This document shows positions 17,986 to 27,316 of a DNA stretch of 64,000 bases, in pieces (position 1 is the stretch's first letter; each line of letters starts with the position of its first letter). The DNA comes from Bacteroides sp. (lineage in GTDB: Bacteria > Bacillota > Clostridia > Oscillospirales > Acutalibacteraceae). The notes under the pieces were generated by a model. It worked only from the letters and a program-made list of their open reading frames with translations, searched no databases and was not told the DNA's origin. Location: the NCBI GenBank assembly GCA_023665085.1, contig JAMPEQ010000003.1, positions 159,695 through 223,694 on the forward strand, in the 5' to 3' direction. A program made the translations under genes and the position numbers.

Positions 17986-18086
17986 ATAGTGTATGAAATG
18001 TATTCAAAATTACTATTGAAAAAATTTAGCAATTGTGTATTCTAAATTTTTGATATTAATTGTTCGGAGTCTTTAATTATTGATTT

Positions 18087-19688
18087 TTATAAATTTAAAA
18101 CAAATTCATTGTTGCTTTCAATAGTTTTTATTATGCTGCCATCGATATCGCATAATGATATCTGTTTATTTCTCTCAACAGCATCATAATAAATTCCGTT
18201 TTGGCAATTTTCAATAACATATCCGTTGCCGAGATTATCCAGAAGCGCCATATAACCTGAATAGGATTTTATTACAAAGATATTTTCGGCTTTAAGCTCA
18301 ATTTCCAGTCCGGATGACATAATATCAAAGAAATCAAAAATAATAAATTTATTCTTATCTTTTGACAGCAGTTTTGCTGTATGTGCAATATCTTCAGCAA
18401 GCTGAGTGTTGCTTGCAAGCAAGTAATCAGAACCAATGCAGTCTGCAGAAATAACTACTGCGTTTAAAGTGTCAAGATTATCTATATTTAATGAATGAAT
18501 AACAAGACCTTCAATATTTCCGATAGATATTCTTTTAATATTATTGCTGTCGAAACTTTTTCGAGGGATATAATCAATCAGTGGTGCGCTTTCAAACTTA
18601 TTATCAGCCTCTTCTGCGCTTGATCTAATTAAAATATTTTCAAAAATGACAGAGTAATTATCTGTAAGAAATTTATATTTGCCTTTTTTGTATTCAGGCT
18701 TTGAAGATAAATATCCTTTATTGTCGATATAATTAATGTTGCTGCATACTGATTTTAGAAGTCTGCACCAATAGAATGTGTCATGACCTATATTGATGGC
18801 TTTATCAAATTTTAAATCACCGAAAATACGCTTCGATTCATATTTTAGTTCAGTGCTTGGAAGAAATTCATTTATGTTTGAATAATCATCAATATACGAA
18901 TGCTCCTTGCGCAAAAACAGCATTTTTCTGTATATCTGAGGAGTACAGAGAATTCTTCCTTTTTTCAATATTATATTCACTTTTTTATCGAAAGATGAAA
19001 GTATATTCTTGTATTGATTTATATACTTATTATCTATTAAAAGAGTAAGATTGTATTTATTAAAATCAAGCTGAGAGATAATGTTCATTACATAATCAAG
19101 TGAAAATTTATAATCACTAGGATTAAAGAGTACCAATAGCTGTTTTTTACTGCAGTCTTTTATTATTTCTTTAGGCTTATCCTTTGAAACTATTTTAAGA
19201 AAATCCTTAAAGCTGTAATCGTTATCAGGATTATTGTCGTTAATAAAATAGCTGCTTTTTTGTTTTGTAAGATAAAGATTTATTCTGCTTTCAAATTCAG
19301 ATTTTTGTTTTGGAATATTATTGAAAACAAACTGACCGTCACGTTTAACAAAATTTGCAAATAATGGAATTTCGGTATAAACGTACTTTGAGGTGGCAAG
19401 TGCCTCATAATACTCATCTGTTTTTGGTTTTACAGGCTTAACAAAGCTGTATTTTTTAAAATCTTCAGCAAAATATTCTCTTACATAAACAGTTTTTTTC
19501 TTATGCTTTAATTTTTTTATGATTGCTGTAACATTATTAAGTCCGGATTTATAATTTTTGGTAAGAAGAATTACAGAGTTACTATCTATTGGTTTTGAAA
19601 ACTGATTTAAATAAGGATTTTCTTTTATTTCTTCATTGTATTCAAAAGAAAGATAATCTATACGGTTTGAGCTGAAATTGTCTGTCAT
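18087..19688 (-). CDS. Uncharacterised protein paired with a TagF-like glycerophosphotransferase
   Basis: This 533-residue cytoplasmic protein has no signal or membrane segment. The middle (residues about 175-300) has Rossmann-like strands, QLLVLFNPSDYKFS and YNLTLLIDN, and the FGDLKFDKAINIGHD segment, closely resembling the fold preceding the glycosyltransferase in the neighbouring gene (FGDVKFDYIIDFSG there). It lacks the E-x7-E/D motif of GT4 enzymes, so it may be a degenerate glycosyltransferase-like partner. It starts at 19688 with AAGGAGG and lies 14 bases after the big transferase gene; clearly one operon. Likely role: cell-surface polymer assembly. Confidence 0.65.
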   Translation of the reverse strand: MTDNFSSNRIDYLSFEYNEEIKENPYLNQFSKPIDSNSVILLTKNYKSGLNNVTAIIKKLKHKKKTVYVREYFAEDFKKYSFVKPVKPKTDEYYEALATSKYVYTEIPLFANFVKRDGQFVFNNIPKQKSEFESRINLYLTKQKSSYFINDNNPDNDYSFKDFLKIVSKDKPKEIIKDCSKKQLLVLFNPSDYKFSLDYVMNIISQLDFNKYNLTLLIDNKYINQYKNILSSFDKKVNIILKKGRILCTPQIYRKMLFLRKEHSYIDDYSNINEFLPSTELKYESKRIFGDLKFDKAINIGHDTFYWCRLLKSVCSNINYIDNKGYLSSKPEYKKGKYKFLTDNYSVIFENILIRSSAEEADNKFESAPLIDYIPRKSFDSNNIKRISIGNIEGLVIHSLNIDNLDTLNAVVISADCIGSDYLLASNTQLAEDIAHTAKLLSKDKNKFIIFDFFDIMSSGLEIELKAENIFVIKSYSGYMALLDNLGNGYVIENCQNGIYYDAVERNKQISLCDIDGSIIKTIESNNEFVLNL

Positions 19689-19702
19689 ATTATTACCTCC
19701 TT

Positions 19703-22222
19703 TTAGTCTAAAAGGCTTTCAAACTCAGCCAGACATTTTTCATTGTATTTTACAGGATCAAATTTGTAATTGTTAGGTACTTTTCCGTCAATAAATGCTT
19801 TAAGTCCGTTATAAATATCATCTTCTCCCATTTCTATAACCAGCTGGCCGTCAGGAAATACACTGTCGGAAATGGTGGCGAAATTCGATACTATAATCGG
19901 TAGTCCCAACATCCTTGCTTCAAGGAGGACCATAGGTTGTCCTTCATAAAAAGACGGCAACAGGAAGCAGTGACATTCTTTCATAAAGGCGAACGGATTA
20001 GTCATATTACCTGTAAGAATAACACAATCAGTCAGCTTGTGCTTTTTTATAAGTGATCTTGTAGTTTCAAGATTAGGTCCGTTGCCGACGAGATAAAGTT
20101 TTGTATTTTTATTCTCTTTATTGATGCGTTTAAATGCGAGAATAAGATTTTCATGGTTTTTTTCGTTTGAAAGTCTGCCTACAGTTACGAAATTAATAAA
20201 ATCTTTGTCAGGCTTTTTTATGAGTGAAAGTTCAGTCATAGCACTCGACAAGCCATGAGTAATGTTTTCTACAAAATAGCTTTCATTATCTATGGATGCA
20301 TCAGTGTAGTTTTCAAGGCAGTCGTATACACGGTTATAATCAATCATATTGAAAACATATTTGAATTTATCATATGTGCTTTCTGTGGCAAGATCTCTTC
20401 TGTTATATTCCATTGTGATTTTTGAACAGCTTACGATTTTGTCATATTTTTCATAAAGCTGGTAAATAACATCCAGATGGCTTTTGAATACTTCTTTACC
20501 CTTTGCTTTTCTGTTGTATTCAGACTGCATTACGCTGTGCATCCAAATGAATTTTTTACCGCATGGAGAATTTAAATATACATTTGCCCAGAAGGAGTTA
20601 AATCCGCTGAAATCAATGATATAGTCAAACTTAACATCGCCGAAGCATCTTTTGAATTCATACCGGTAAAATTCAGCAGGATATAATTCATTGTCGGAAT
20701 CTGCAATTCCGTTTTTATCACAGTATGCTCTTTTAGCATAGGTTTCAATATCGATGTTAGCCTCGGAATTACGGTATAATACGCGGATATTCTTCTGAAT
20801 TCTGTCGATATAATTCAGTGTAGCATCGTTATTTGTACCGATAGCATAAAATGTAACATCATATTTTTCACAGTCAAGTGCATTAAGCAGATTAAGCATG
20901 GACATGCTTATGCCGTTTGCAAGAATTTTATCTGTATGGAAGAGTATTTTTTTCTTGTTATTTTTCAGGCTTATTGTGTTTGACTCGTCTCCAAAGAATA
21001 CAGTGTTTACCACTCTTTCGCAGACATTTCCGTCATCATTTGAAACAAATTTTTCTTTAGCTTTTGTATATTTGGTATAGTCGAACTGGTTTTTGTAGTT
21101 ATCAAAATTACTGCACCATTCTGCCAGTTCTTCAAGGCTGGAGGTTGCAGGACCGGGGAGATCCTCTGCCGGAAAATAAAGTCCGCGTGAAGCCTTGTAG
21201 CCCTCTAAATCAGGTACATAGAAGTACAGAGGTCTGTCAGTTGTAAGAAAATCGAAAAATATGCTGGAATAATCTGAAATAAGTACATCTGTTATGCCTA
21301 AAAGTCTGTTGGTATCAACAACAGCAGGAATATAATAGTCTTTAAGCATTCCGTGCTCTTTCAGTGTTTTGTACATAATCTGATGGGGTTTAAATAAAAC
21401 CTGATATTTTTCAGTATCAATGTGCTTATTCATAACCTCAATAAACTGATCATATTCATATGTGCTGGTGTGCGGATTGTTAAACTGCATGCCTTTCCAA
21501 GTCGGAGCGTACAATATAAGCTTTTTATTCGGATCATAATTAACCCCAAAGCTTTTTAATTCTTTTTGTGCTTTTTCTTTATCGGCATTTAATGTCATGT
21601 CGATTCGGGGATAACCTGTTTCAATAATTTTACCCTCAAATATGCCGTCAAGTCTGTTAGCATCTCTGAAATTTTCGGTTGTAAATTTAACAGGGCTGAT
21701 AATATAGTCAGTCATAATGTAATTACGAACAATATTTGCCACATTAATTCTGCCGTTAGGTATATCGTATCCGAGATGCTTTAACGGAATTCCATGCCAT
21801 GTATTAATCAGAACTTGTCCCTCTTTTTTTGTAAAAGAGGTATGCCATGTTGAATTATTAATCAGGTATTTTGCAGTAGAAAGATATTTAAAATATTCTT
21901 CTGTAAGGTAATCTGTAAATATAACGTTAGGATAATCCTTGTATTCTTCAATGATAGAATCTCTGAATTCACTTTCTTCAATTACCCATATATGCGTAAA
22001 ATCCTTGAATCGCGGATCATTTAATAAATAGCGGAACAATGCACCGGGATTACATGTAACGGCTCTTCCGTAAAATGCCTCATACATAATTGTTTTATCG
22101 TCAATTTTATTTGATATAAGAGCAGAATAATAGTCTGCGCTTCTTTTAAATATAGGGTTTGTGTCATATTTATATTGAGCCTCGTTAATGAAGTGCTCTA
22201 AACTATTGCTGTTGTTATCCAT
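19703..22222 (-). CDS. CDP-glycerol glycerophosphotransferase (TagB/TagF-like) fused to GT4 glycosyltransferase
   Basis: Residues about 1-400 are a TagB/TagF-type domain that transfers glycerol phosphate from CDP-glycerol to a surface polymer: NTWHGIPLKHLGYD near residue 138, LYAPTWKG, FKPHQIM, and the DVLISDYSSIFFDF signature near residue 315. Residues about 420-839 are a GT-B family 4 glycosyltransferase: FVTVGRLSNEKN near residue 690 and the nucleotide-sugar motif SFYEGQPMVLLEARM near 780. At 839 residues it is a natural two-domain fusion acting at the cytoplasmic side of the membrane on teichoic-acid-like or capsule-like polymer. The start at 22222 follows AGAGG. Confidence 0.88.
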   Translation of the reverse strand: MDNNSNSLEHFINEAQYKYDTNPIFKRSADYYSALISNKIDDKTIMYEAFYGRAVTCNPGALFRYLLNDPRFKDFTHIWVIEESEFRDSIIEEYKDYPNVIFTDYLTEEYFKYLSTAKYLINNSTWHTSFTKKEGQVLINTWHGIPLKHLGYDIPNGRINVANIVRNYIMTDYIISPVKFTTENFRDANRLDGIFEGKIIETGYPRIDMTLNADKEKAQKELKSFGVNYDPNKKLILYAPTWKGMQFNNPHTSTYEYDQFIEVMNKHIDTEKYQVLFKPHQIMYKTLKEHGMLKDYYIPAVVDTNRLLGITDVLISDYSSIFFDFLTTDRPLYFYVPDLEGYKASRGLYFPAEDLPGPATSSLEELAEWCSNFDNYKNQFDYTKYTKAKEKFVSNDDGNVCERVVNTVFFGDESNTISLKNNKKKILFHTDKILANGISMSMLNLLNALDCEKYDVTFYAIGTNNDATLNYIDRIQKNIRVLYRNSEANIDIETYAKRAYCDKNGIADSDNELYPAEFYRYEFKRCFGDVKFDYIIDFSGFNSFWANVYLNSPCGKKFIWMHSVMQSEYNRKAKGKEVFKSHLDVIYQLYEKYDKIVSCSKITMEYNRRDLATESTYDKFKYVFNMIDYNRVYDCLENYTDASIDNESYFVENITHGLSSAMTELSLIKKPDKDFINFVTVGRLSNEKNHENLILAFKRINKENKNTKLYLVGNGPNLETTRSLIKKHKLTDCVILTGNMTNPFAFMKECHCFLLPSFYEGQPMVLLEARMLGLPIIVSNFATISDSVFPDGQLVIEMGEDDIYNGLKAFIDGKVPNNYKFDPVKYNEKCLAEFESLLD

Positions 22223-22419
22223 ATTTTACCTCTGAAAATAAAATAGAAATTTGTATGTATTATATATCAAATGTATTGATTTGTGAAGAGATAAGGAAAA
22301 ATATATTATTTTTATCAATAAATTTACAATATTCATAGTCTGTTAAAAAACATGTGGTGACTTGCTTTTTCATTCATTGTAGTATTTGACATGATATTTG
22401 TTAAATATTGGAAAAAGTA

Positions 22420-22448
22420 TTGACTATTTTTTACGAAATATTTATAAT
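22420..22448 (+). promoter_or_regulatory. Sigma-A-type promoter for the secreted protein gene
   Basis: TTGACT and TATAAT are separated by 17 bases, about 40 bases before the start at 22489. The rest of the 266-base divergent gap is AT-rich without other recognised sites. Confidence 0.65.
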
Positions 22449-22488
22449 TAAATTGTGAAAAATTTGTCGAAAAGACTGAGGTGATTGT

Positions 22489-23502
22489 ATGAATAAACGT
22501 ATAATCAGCTTTATTCAGTCAATTTTAGCTTTAGTAATTGCAGCTGCATCAATAGGGTTCCCATTTTGTGCTTATGCTCTGGATGAGAATTGCCTTACCT
22601 CACGCACTTATTTCAGTAATTGTGAAAATATGATAACATATGATGATAACGGTCTTAGCGGAGTAACAAGATATTATCTTGATGAACGTGAGGGCTGTTT
22701 TTATTTTTATATAAGCTTTCATGACAATGCTATAAATGATGGTGTTGATGATAGAATATATTTTAAATTTCACATATCCAATGAGATTGAAAGTGTAAGC
22801 TTTGAGGTTGATGAAAATGGTATGGATTCAAGCTCTGCAGAAAATCTGAAATCTAAGATTAACGTTATATCGGATTTTTATTCAACAAGCTGCCGAAATA
22901 AAGGCGGTAAGGTTGTTATTGCTTTTGAATTAAAGGATAAGGATTATAAAAAACTGCTCAACAGCATCAGGTGTGATTATTACTGCGGGAACAAAAGAAG
23001 CTATAAGTTGCTTGATGATATTTATCTCGATATGAGACTTGAAACTACAACTAAGACTGCTAAAACTACAGCTGAAAAATCCTTTGCTGAAAAAACTGAA
23101 ACTAAAAATAAAACCGAGAAAAAAGAAAATAGTAAAAGTACAAAGAAATTTGATGAAAGTACAAAATTTGTACCTAGTCAAAGGCGTAACACAACTGCAA
23201 AAAGCAGTACATCACATTCAACAAAATTCGATGCGGAAAAGTATGCTCACTCTTATACGGAAAATGATTCTTCTTTCGCGAATGATGAAGAATACTGGAA
23301 TCAGGTTATAAGTGATAACGTATTATCAAACAAGCATCAAAGTTTGGCAGACACAGAGGTTTCAGATAGTAATAATTTACTTATATATTCTGCAGTTGCT
23401 ATGATGAGCATAGGTGTGATTGTTACATTTTATGGTTTATCCAGAGTAAATAAAAATCGTTCTGATGGGTATTTTGATGAAAGCGATGAAAAGAAAGAAT
23501 AA
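22489..23502 (+). CDS. Secreted, membrane-anchored protein of unknown function
   Basis: An N-terminal signal peptide (positively charged MNKR, hydrophobic core, likely cleavage near CAYA at residue 30) leads to a globular part of about 150 residues with alternating strands. Then a Thr/Lys/Glu-rich linker (about 185-250) and an acidic stretch. A C-terminal membrane helix (about residues 302-322, AVAMMSIGVIVTFYG) is followed by basic residues. No LPxTG sorting motif is seen; anchoring is by the helix. The linker is typical of wall-spanning proteins. No known domain recognised. Ribosome site GAGGTGAT before 22489. Confidence 0.7.
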   Translation: MNKRIISFIQSILALVIAAASIGFPFCAYALDENCLTSRTYFSNCENMITYDDNGLSGVTRYYLDEREGCFYFYISFHDNAINDGVDDRIYFKFHISNEIESVSFEVDENGMDSSSAENLKSKINVISDFYSTSCRNKGGKVVIAFELKDKDYKKLLNSIRCDYYCGNKRSYKLLDDIYLDMRLETTTKTAKTTAEKSFAEKTETKNKTEKKENSKSTKKFDESTKFVPSQRRNTTAKSSTSHSTKFDAEKYAHSYTENDSSFANDEEYWNQVISDNVLSNKHQSLADTEVSDSNNLLIYSAVAMMSIGVIVTFYGLSRVNKNRSDGYFDESDEKKE

Positions 23503-23532
23503 TAAATTATACACTTAGTTTGAGGTTATCTT

Positions 23533-24174
23533 ATGAAATACAAATATGTTATATGGGACTGGAACGGTACGCTGTTTGATGACATAAAAATCAGCATTGA
23601 TACAATTAATGAAATGCTTAAAGTAAAGAATTATCAGCATACCATAGACGAAAAAAAGTATAAAGAAATTTTTTGCTTTCCGGTAGTCGAATATTACAAA
23701 AATGCAGGAATAGATTTGAACAAGCACAGTTTTGAAGAGATGGCGGCAATTTATATTGAACGATACGATGAAAAGCAAAAATCCTGTTGCTTATTTAAAA
23801 ATGCCGAAAAAACGCTGAAAGCTTTAAACGAAAATGGTATAAATCAGCTGGTTATTTCTGTCAGCGAAAAAGAAAGACTTGAAAAACAAATCAGACGTTT
23901 TGGTATAGTACAATACTTAAGTGCGGTATTGGGAGCTGATGATTATTATGCAGTCAGCAAAGTTGATATTGCAAAAAAATATTTTTGTGAAAACAATATT
24001 AACGCACATGAAGTATTATTTGCAGGTGATACTGTGCATGATTACGAGGTTGCATCTGCTGTCGGATGTGACTGTATACTTATATCAGCAGGGCATCAGT
24101 GTGAAAATGTATTAGAGCAAACAGGTACGGTTATTATTGATGATATAGAAAAAATTTTAGGATATATATGCTAG
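23533..24174 (+). CDS. HAD-family hydrolase, phosphoglycolate-phosphatase-like
   Basis: The HAD nucleophile motif is WDWNGTLFDD near residue 8 (DxNGT, a common variant of DxDGT). Motif II lies near VISVSEKER around residue 115, and motifs III/IV near KVDIAKKY and FAGDTVHDYEVA around residue 165. A helical cap (residues 18-90) makes it subfamily IA, like Gph and PgmB. At 213 residues its length is normal. The substrate is a small phosphate ester, unknown. The upstream site GAGGT supports 23533. Confidence 0.85.
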   Translation: MKYKYVIWDWNGTLFDDIKISIDTINEMLKVKNYQHTIDEKKYKEIFCFPVVEYYKNAGIDLNKHSFEEMAAIYIERYDEKQKSCCLFKNAEKTLKALNENGINQLVISVSEKERLEKQIRRFGIVQYLSAVLGADDYYAVSKVDIAKKYFCENNINAHEVLFAGDTVHDYEVASAVGCDCILISAGHQCENVLEQTGTVIIDDIEKILGYIC

Positions 24175-24337
24175 AAACATCGAAAGTTTTATAAATTTGC
24201 TTTAATACTGTGCTTGAGACATTTTCAGATTACTATCGTTTGGCTAAATTTAACATATTGTTAAGATTCTTAAGAATAGTTGAGTTTTTAATTGGTTTAT
24301 GCTAGAATAGTGCATTATATACGAAAAGGAGATTAGT

Positions 24338-25903
24338 ATGCAAATAATTCCTGTTCCATATGATTTGAAGCAGGGAGTAGGATACTTCCAGCTTAGTGAC
24401 AAGGTTAAAATTAAATCTGAAATTGATTTAAAGCTTGTTGAAACCGTTGATAAAAATGCAGACATAGTTATTAAAAAGGCTGATATGCCTGATGAAGAGT
24501 ATAAGTTAAATGTAAACAAACAGGGAGTTGAGATATTTGCAGGCGGTGAAATTGGTGCTTATTACGCGCTTCAGTCTGTTAGACAGCTTTCTGAAAATGA
24601 GCTTGGTAAAAATAATGTTCCCTGCTGTGAGATTTATGACAAACCGAGATTTGAATGGAGAGGACTTCAGCTTGATGAGGCACGTCATTTTTTCGGAAAA
24701 GAAGTTGTAAAAGATATTCTTGATATGATGTTTATGATGAAGCTGAATGTTTTTCATTGGCATTTGACAGATGATCAGGGCTGGAGAATTGAAATTAAAA
24801 AATATCCTCTTTTGACAGCATACGGATCAAGAAGAGGGTATACTCATATTGGCGGATGGCGATGCCAAAAAATCGAGTGTGTAAGTCACTATGGTTATTA
24901 TACTCAGGAGGATATTGCGGAAATTGTTTCTTATGCAAATGATAGAGGGATTATGGTAGTTCCGGAAATTGATTTTCCTGCTCACTCTGCGGCCGCCATT
25001 GCTTCTTATCCGTGGCTTGCCTGCCGTGAGATTGAATACCATGTTCCCGGATATTTTGGAAGTGTTATTCCTGAAAAATTGTTTAAGGAAAAACATTGGA
25101 ACAGAACACTTTGCATTGGAAAAGACAGAGTAAGACAGTTTGTTCTTGATGTTATTGACGAGGTAAGTGAGCTTTTCCCTGCACCGTATTTTCATATCGG
25201 AGGAGACGAAGCACCCCGTGATGAATGGAAAAAATGCCCTTGCTGCCAGAATGTAATGAAAAATAATGGTATTGCAAGTGAAGATGATTTGCAGGGCTGG
25301 TTTAATAATATTGTTCTTGAGCATCTGAAATCAAAGGGTAAAAGGATGATCGGCTGGAATGAAATTCTTTCGGCTGAAAATCTGGATAAAAGTGCTATTG
25401 CTCAGTACTGGACGCCTAAAAGAGACAGAAAAGCGGAAAAGTATATTAACAGCGGCGGAAAAATGATTATGTCAAATCATCAGTCATTTTATTTTGATAT
25501 GACATATGCTCAGTATTCACTTAAAGATACATATAAATATTCGCCTGCATCATTTGGTGTAAATGAGGAGAATATAAAAAATGTTTTAGGTGTTGAGGGT
25601 GAACTTTGGACAGAGTGGATTGAAAGCAGAGATAAGCTGGAGTTAAACTATTATCCAAGGATTCAGGCACTTGCAGAGGTTGCATGGTCTGATGATAAAA
25701 ATAAGGACTGGAACAACTTTTTATTAAGGCTTGACAGGTTTAAGAAATTTTTTGAATATTTCAACATCAATTATGCAGTTGATGCTGTTTCAATGCCTAA
25801 AGGATTAATGAAAAAATTAAAAATTCAAAAGCAATTTTTTTATGGAGATCCTTATATGGAAACAAATCTCAATAAAATTTATAAAGCAAAAGGAGAAAAA
25901 TAA
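24338..25903 (+). CDS. Beta-N-acetylhexosaminidase, glycoside hydrolase family 20
   Basis: It removes terminal GlcNAc/GalNAc from glycans. The GH20b-like domain occupies residues 1-100, and the catalytic TIM barrel starts at FEWRGLQLDEARHF. The acid pair lies in HIGGDEAP near residue 288, and further barrel landmarks are WHLTDDQGWRIE, VVPEIDFPAHS and GWNEIL. No signal peptide, so it acts inside the cell on imported oligosaccharides. 521 residues is typical. The stop overlaps the next start (TAATGA), so it is translationally coupled to the M28 peptidase. Ribosome site AAAAGGAG. Confidence 0.93.
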   Translation: MQIIPVPYDLKQGVGYFQLSDKVKIKSEIDLKLVETVDKNADIVIKKADMPDEEYKLNVNKQGVEIFAGGEIGAYYALQSVRQLSENELGKNNVPCCEIYDKPRFEWRGLQLDEARHFFGKEVVKDILDMMFMMKLNVFHWHLTDDQGWRIEIKKYPLLTAYGSRRGYTHIGGWRCQKIECVSHYGYYTQEDIAEIVSYANDRGIMVVPEIDFPAHSAAAIASYPWLACREIEYHVPGYFGSVIPEKLFKEKHWNRTLCIGKDRVRQFVLDVIDEVSELFPAPYFHIGGDEAPRDEWKKCPCCQNVMKNNGIASEDDLQGWFNNIVLEHLKSKGKRMIGWNEILSAENLDKSAIAQYWTPKRDRKAEKYINSGGKMIMSNHQSFYFDMTYAQYSLKDTYKYSPASFGVNEENIKNVLGVEGELWTEWIESRDKLELNYYPRIQALAEVAWSDDKNKDWNNFLLRLDRFKKFFEYFNINYAVDAVSMPKGLMKKLKIQKQFFYGDPYMETNLNKIYKAKGEK

Positions 25904-27180
25904 TGAAATTTGCAGATTTTCCACAGGCGGTAATTGACGAAAATGTTGATTATACTGTACATGAGATTACAAATGTAATTAAAAAATACGGTCCGAGAGA
26001 GTCGGGTAACGAAAACTGTTTCGCAGCTCAGAAGCATATAAAAAAGGAGCTGGATACTTTTTGCGACGAAACTTCCTTTGAATCATATAAAATGTCACCA
26101 AAAGCGTTCCTTCAGTGGACTAAGCTGGTATCTGCGGCAATATTCCTTTCGGTAGTAATTTGCGGAGCACTGGCACTTTCAAGTGTTATTACAATGTTTC
26201 TTGCACAGTGCATTGTTTGCGGTGTAGTAGCAGTAAGCCTTTTTATAACCGTTATGGAATTTCTGCTTTACAAGCAGTTTATGGATGTTTTCTACAAAAA
26301 GGTTGAAGGTCACAATCTTCTTGGTGTAAGAAAACCATCAGGCGAAGTAAAAAGAAGAATTATCATAAGCGGACATATTGATTCAGCATATGAGTGGAGA
26401 CATATTTATTATGGTAAAAATTCGCCGTTGATGCTCACTCTTATGGGTGGAACAATCGGTGGTGCAGTTATTTCTTTTGTTCTTTCGGTAATTGCTATTG
26501 TTGCTAATTTTGTTGATATGGGTGCATTTGGAAGCTTTATGAATGACTACAGCTTTTTCTTCCATTTCTTCACAGCACTTATGATGGTGACTCTTTTCCT
26601 GTTTGTTGACTTTAAAACTATTTCACCCGGTGCAAATGATAATCTTACTGGCACATATGCTGCTGTTTCGGCATTGCGTATGCTTGACATGGCAGGTGTT
26701 GATTTTGAAAATACTGAGGTTTGTGCAATGATTACTGACGGCGAAGAGGCAGGACTTCGCGGATGTAAGCAGTGGGCTAAGGATCATTATGATGAGTATG
26801 TAAACAGTGGAGTTGAAACTGCCGTTCTTTGTGTTGATACACTTACTGACTTAGAGTATCTTAATGTATATCAGAGAGATATGACAGGAACTGTTCAGCA
26901 CAGCAAGGAGTTCAGTCAGCTGGTTATGGATTCTGCAATTGAAGCAGGTCATAATGATTTGAAATTTGCAAATGTATTTTTCGGCTCTTCTGATGCGGCT
27001 GCATTTACACAGGCAGGAATTACTGCAACATGCCTTGCAGCTATGGATCCTGCTCCTGCAGACTATTATCATAACCGCAGAGACAGTTATGACAGACTTG
27101 TTCCTGAAGCTATTAAGACTGGTTATGAGGTAATTCTTTCAACAATTTTCAATTTTGATGAAAAAGGTCTAGGTAAATAA
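25903..27180 (+). CDS. M28-family metallopeptidase with membrane segments, copy 1
   Basis: This is a zinc aminopeptidase-like protein. Metal-site text is HIDSAYEW near residue 153, PGANDNLTG near 245, DGEEAGLRG near 282, and DPAPADYYHNRRD near the end. Hydrophobic segments around residues 73-118 and 186-240 form about four membrane helices inserted among the peptidase core. 425 residues. It is coupled to the GH20 gene. A paralogue with the same plan lies at 53031-54290; the pairing with a hexosaminidase suggests action on glycopeptide breakdown products, which is inference. Confidence 0.85.
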   Translation: MKFADFPQAVIDENVDYTVHEITNVIKKYGPRESGNENCFAAQKHIKKELDTFCDETSFESYKMSPKAFLQWTKLVSAAIFLSVVICGALALSSVITMFLAQCIVCGVVAVSLFITVMEFLLYKQFMDVFYKKVEGHNLLGVRKPSGEVKRRIIISGHIDSAYEWRHIYYGKNSPLMLTLMGGTIGGAVISFVLSVIAIVANFVDMGAFGSFMNDYSFFFHFFTALMMVTLFLFVDFKTISPGANDNLTGTYAAVSALRMLDMAGVDFENTEVCAMITDGEEAGLRGCKQWAKDHYDEYVNSGVETAVLCVDTLTDLEYLNVYQRDMTGTVQHSKEFSQLVMDSAIEAGHNDLKFANVFFGSSDAAAFTQAGITATCLAAMDPAPADYYHNRRDSYDRLVPEAIKTGYEVILSTIFNFDEKGLGK

Positions 27181-27193
27181 GGTATAAATAATC

Positions 27194-27250
27194 AATAAGT
27201 CTTGCTTTAAGCTGTATTACGATAACTCAGCTTCAGCAAGACTTATTTTT
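27194..27250 (+). terminator. Terminator hairpin with conserved inner core (copy 1)
   Basis: The outer stem AATAAGTCTTGC/GCAAGACTTATT encloses the inner AAGCTG/CAGCTT stem and an invariant-looking loop TATTACGATAACT, ending in T5. The inner core matches that of the hairpin at 29866-29918. Confidence 0.8.
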
Positions 27251-27316
27251 ATCATCTTGACATGGATTGCAGTAATAAGTTATTCTATAAATACAATTAG
27301 CTTTAAGGAGAGAATT

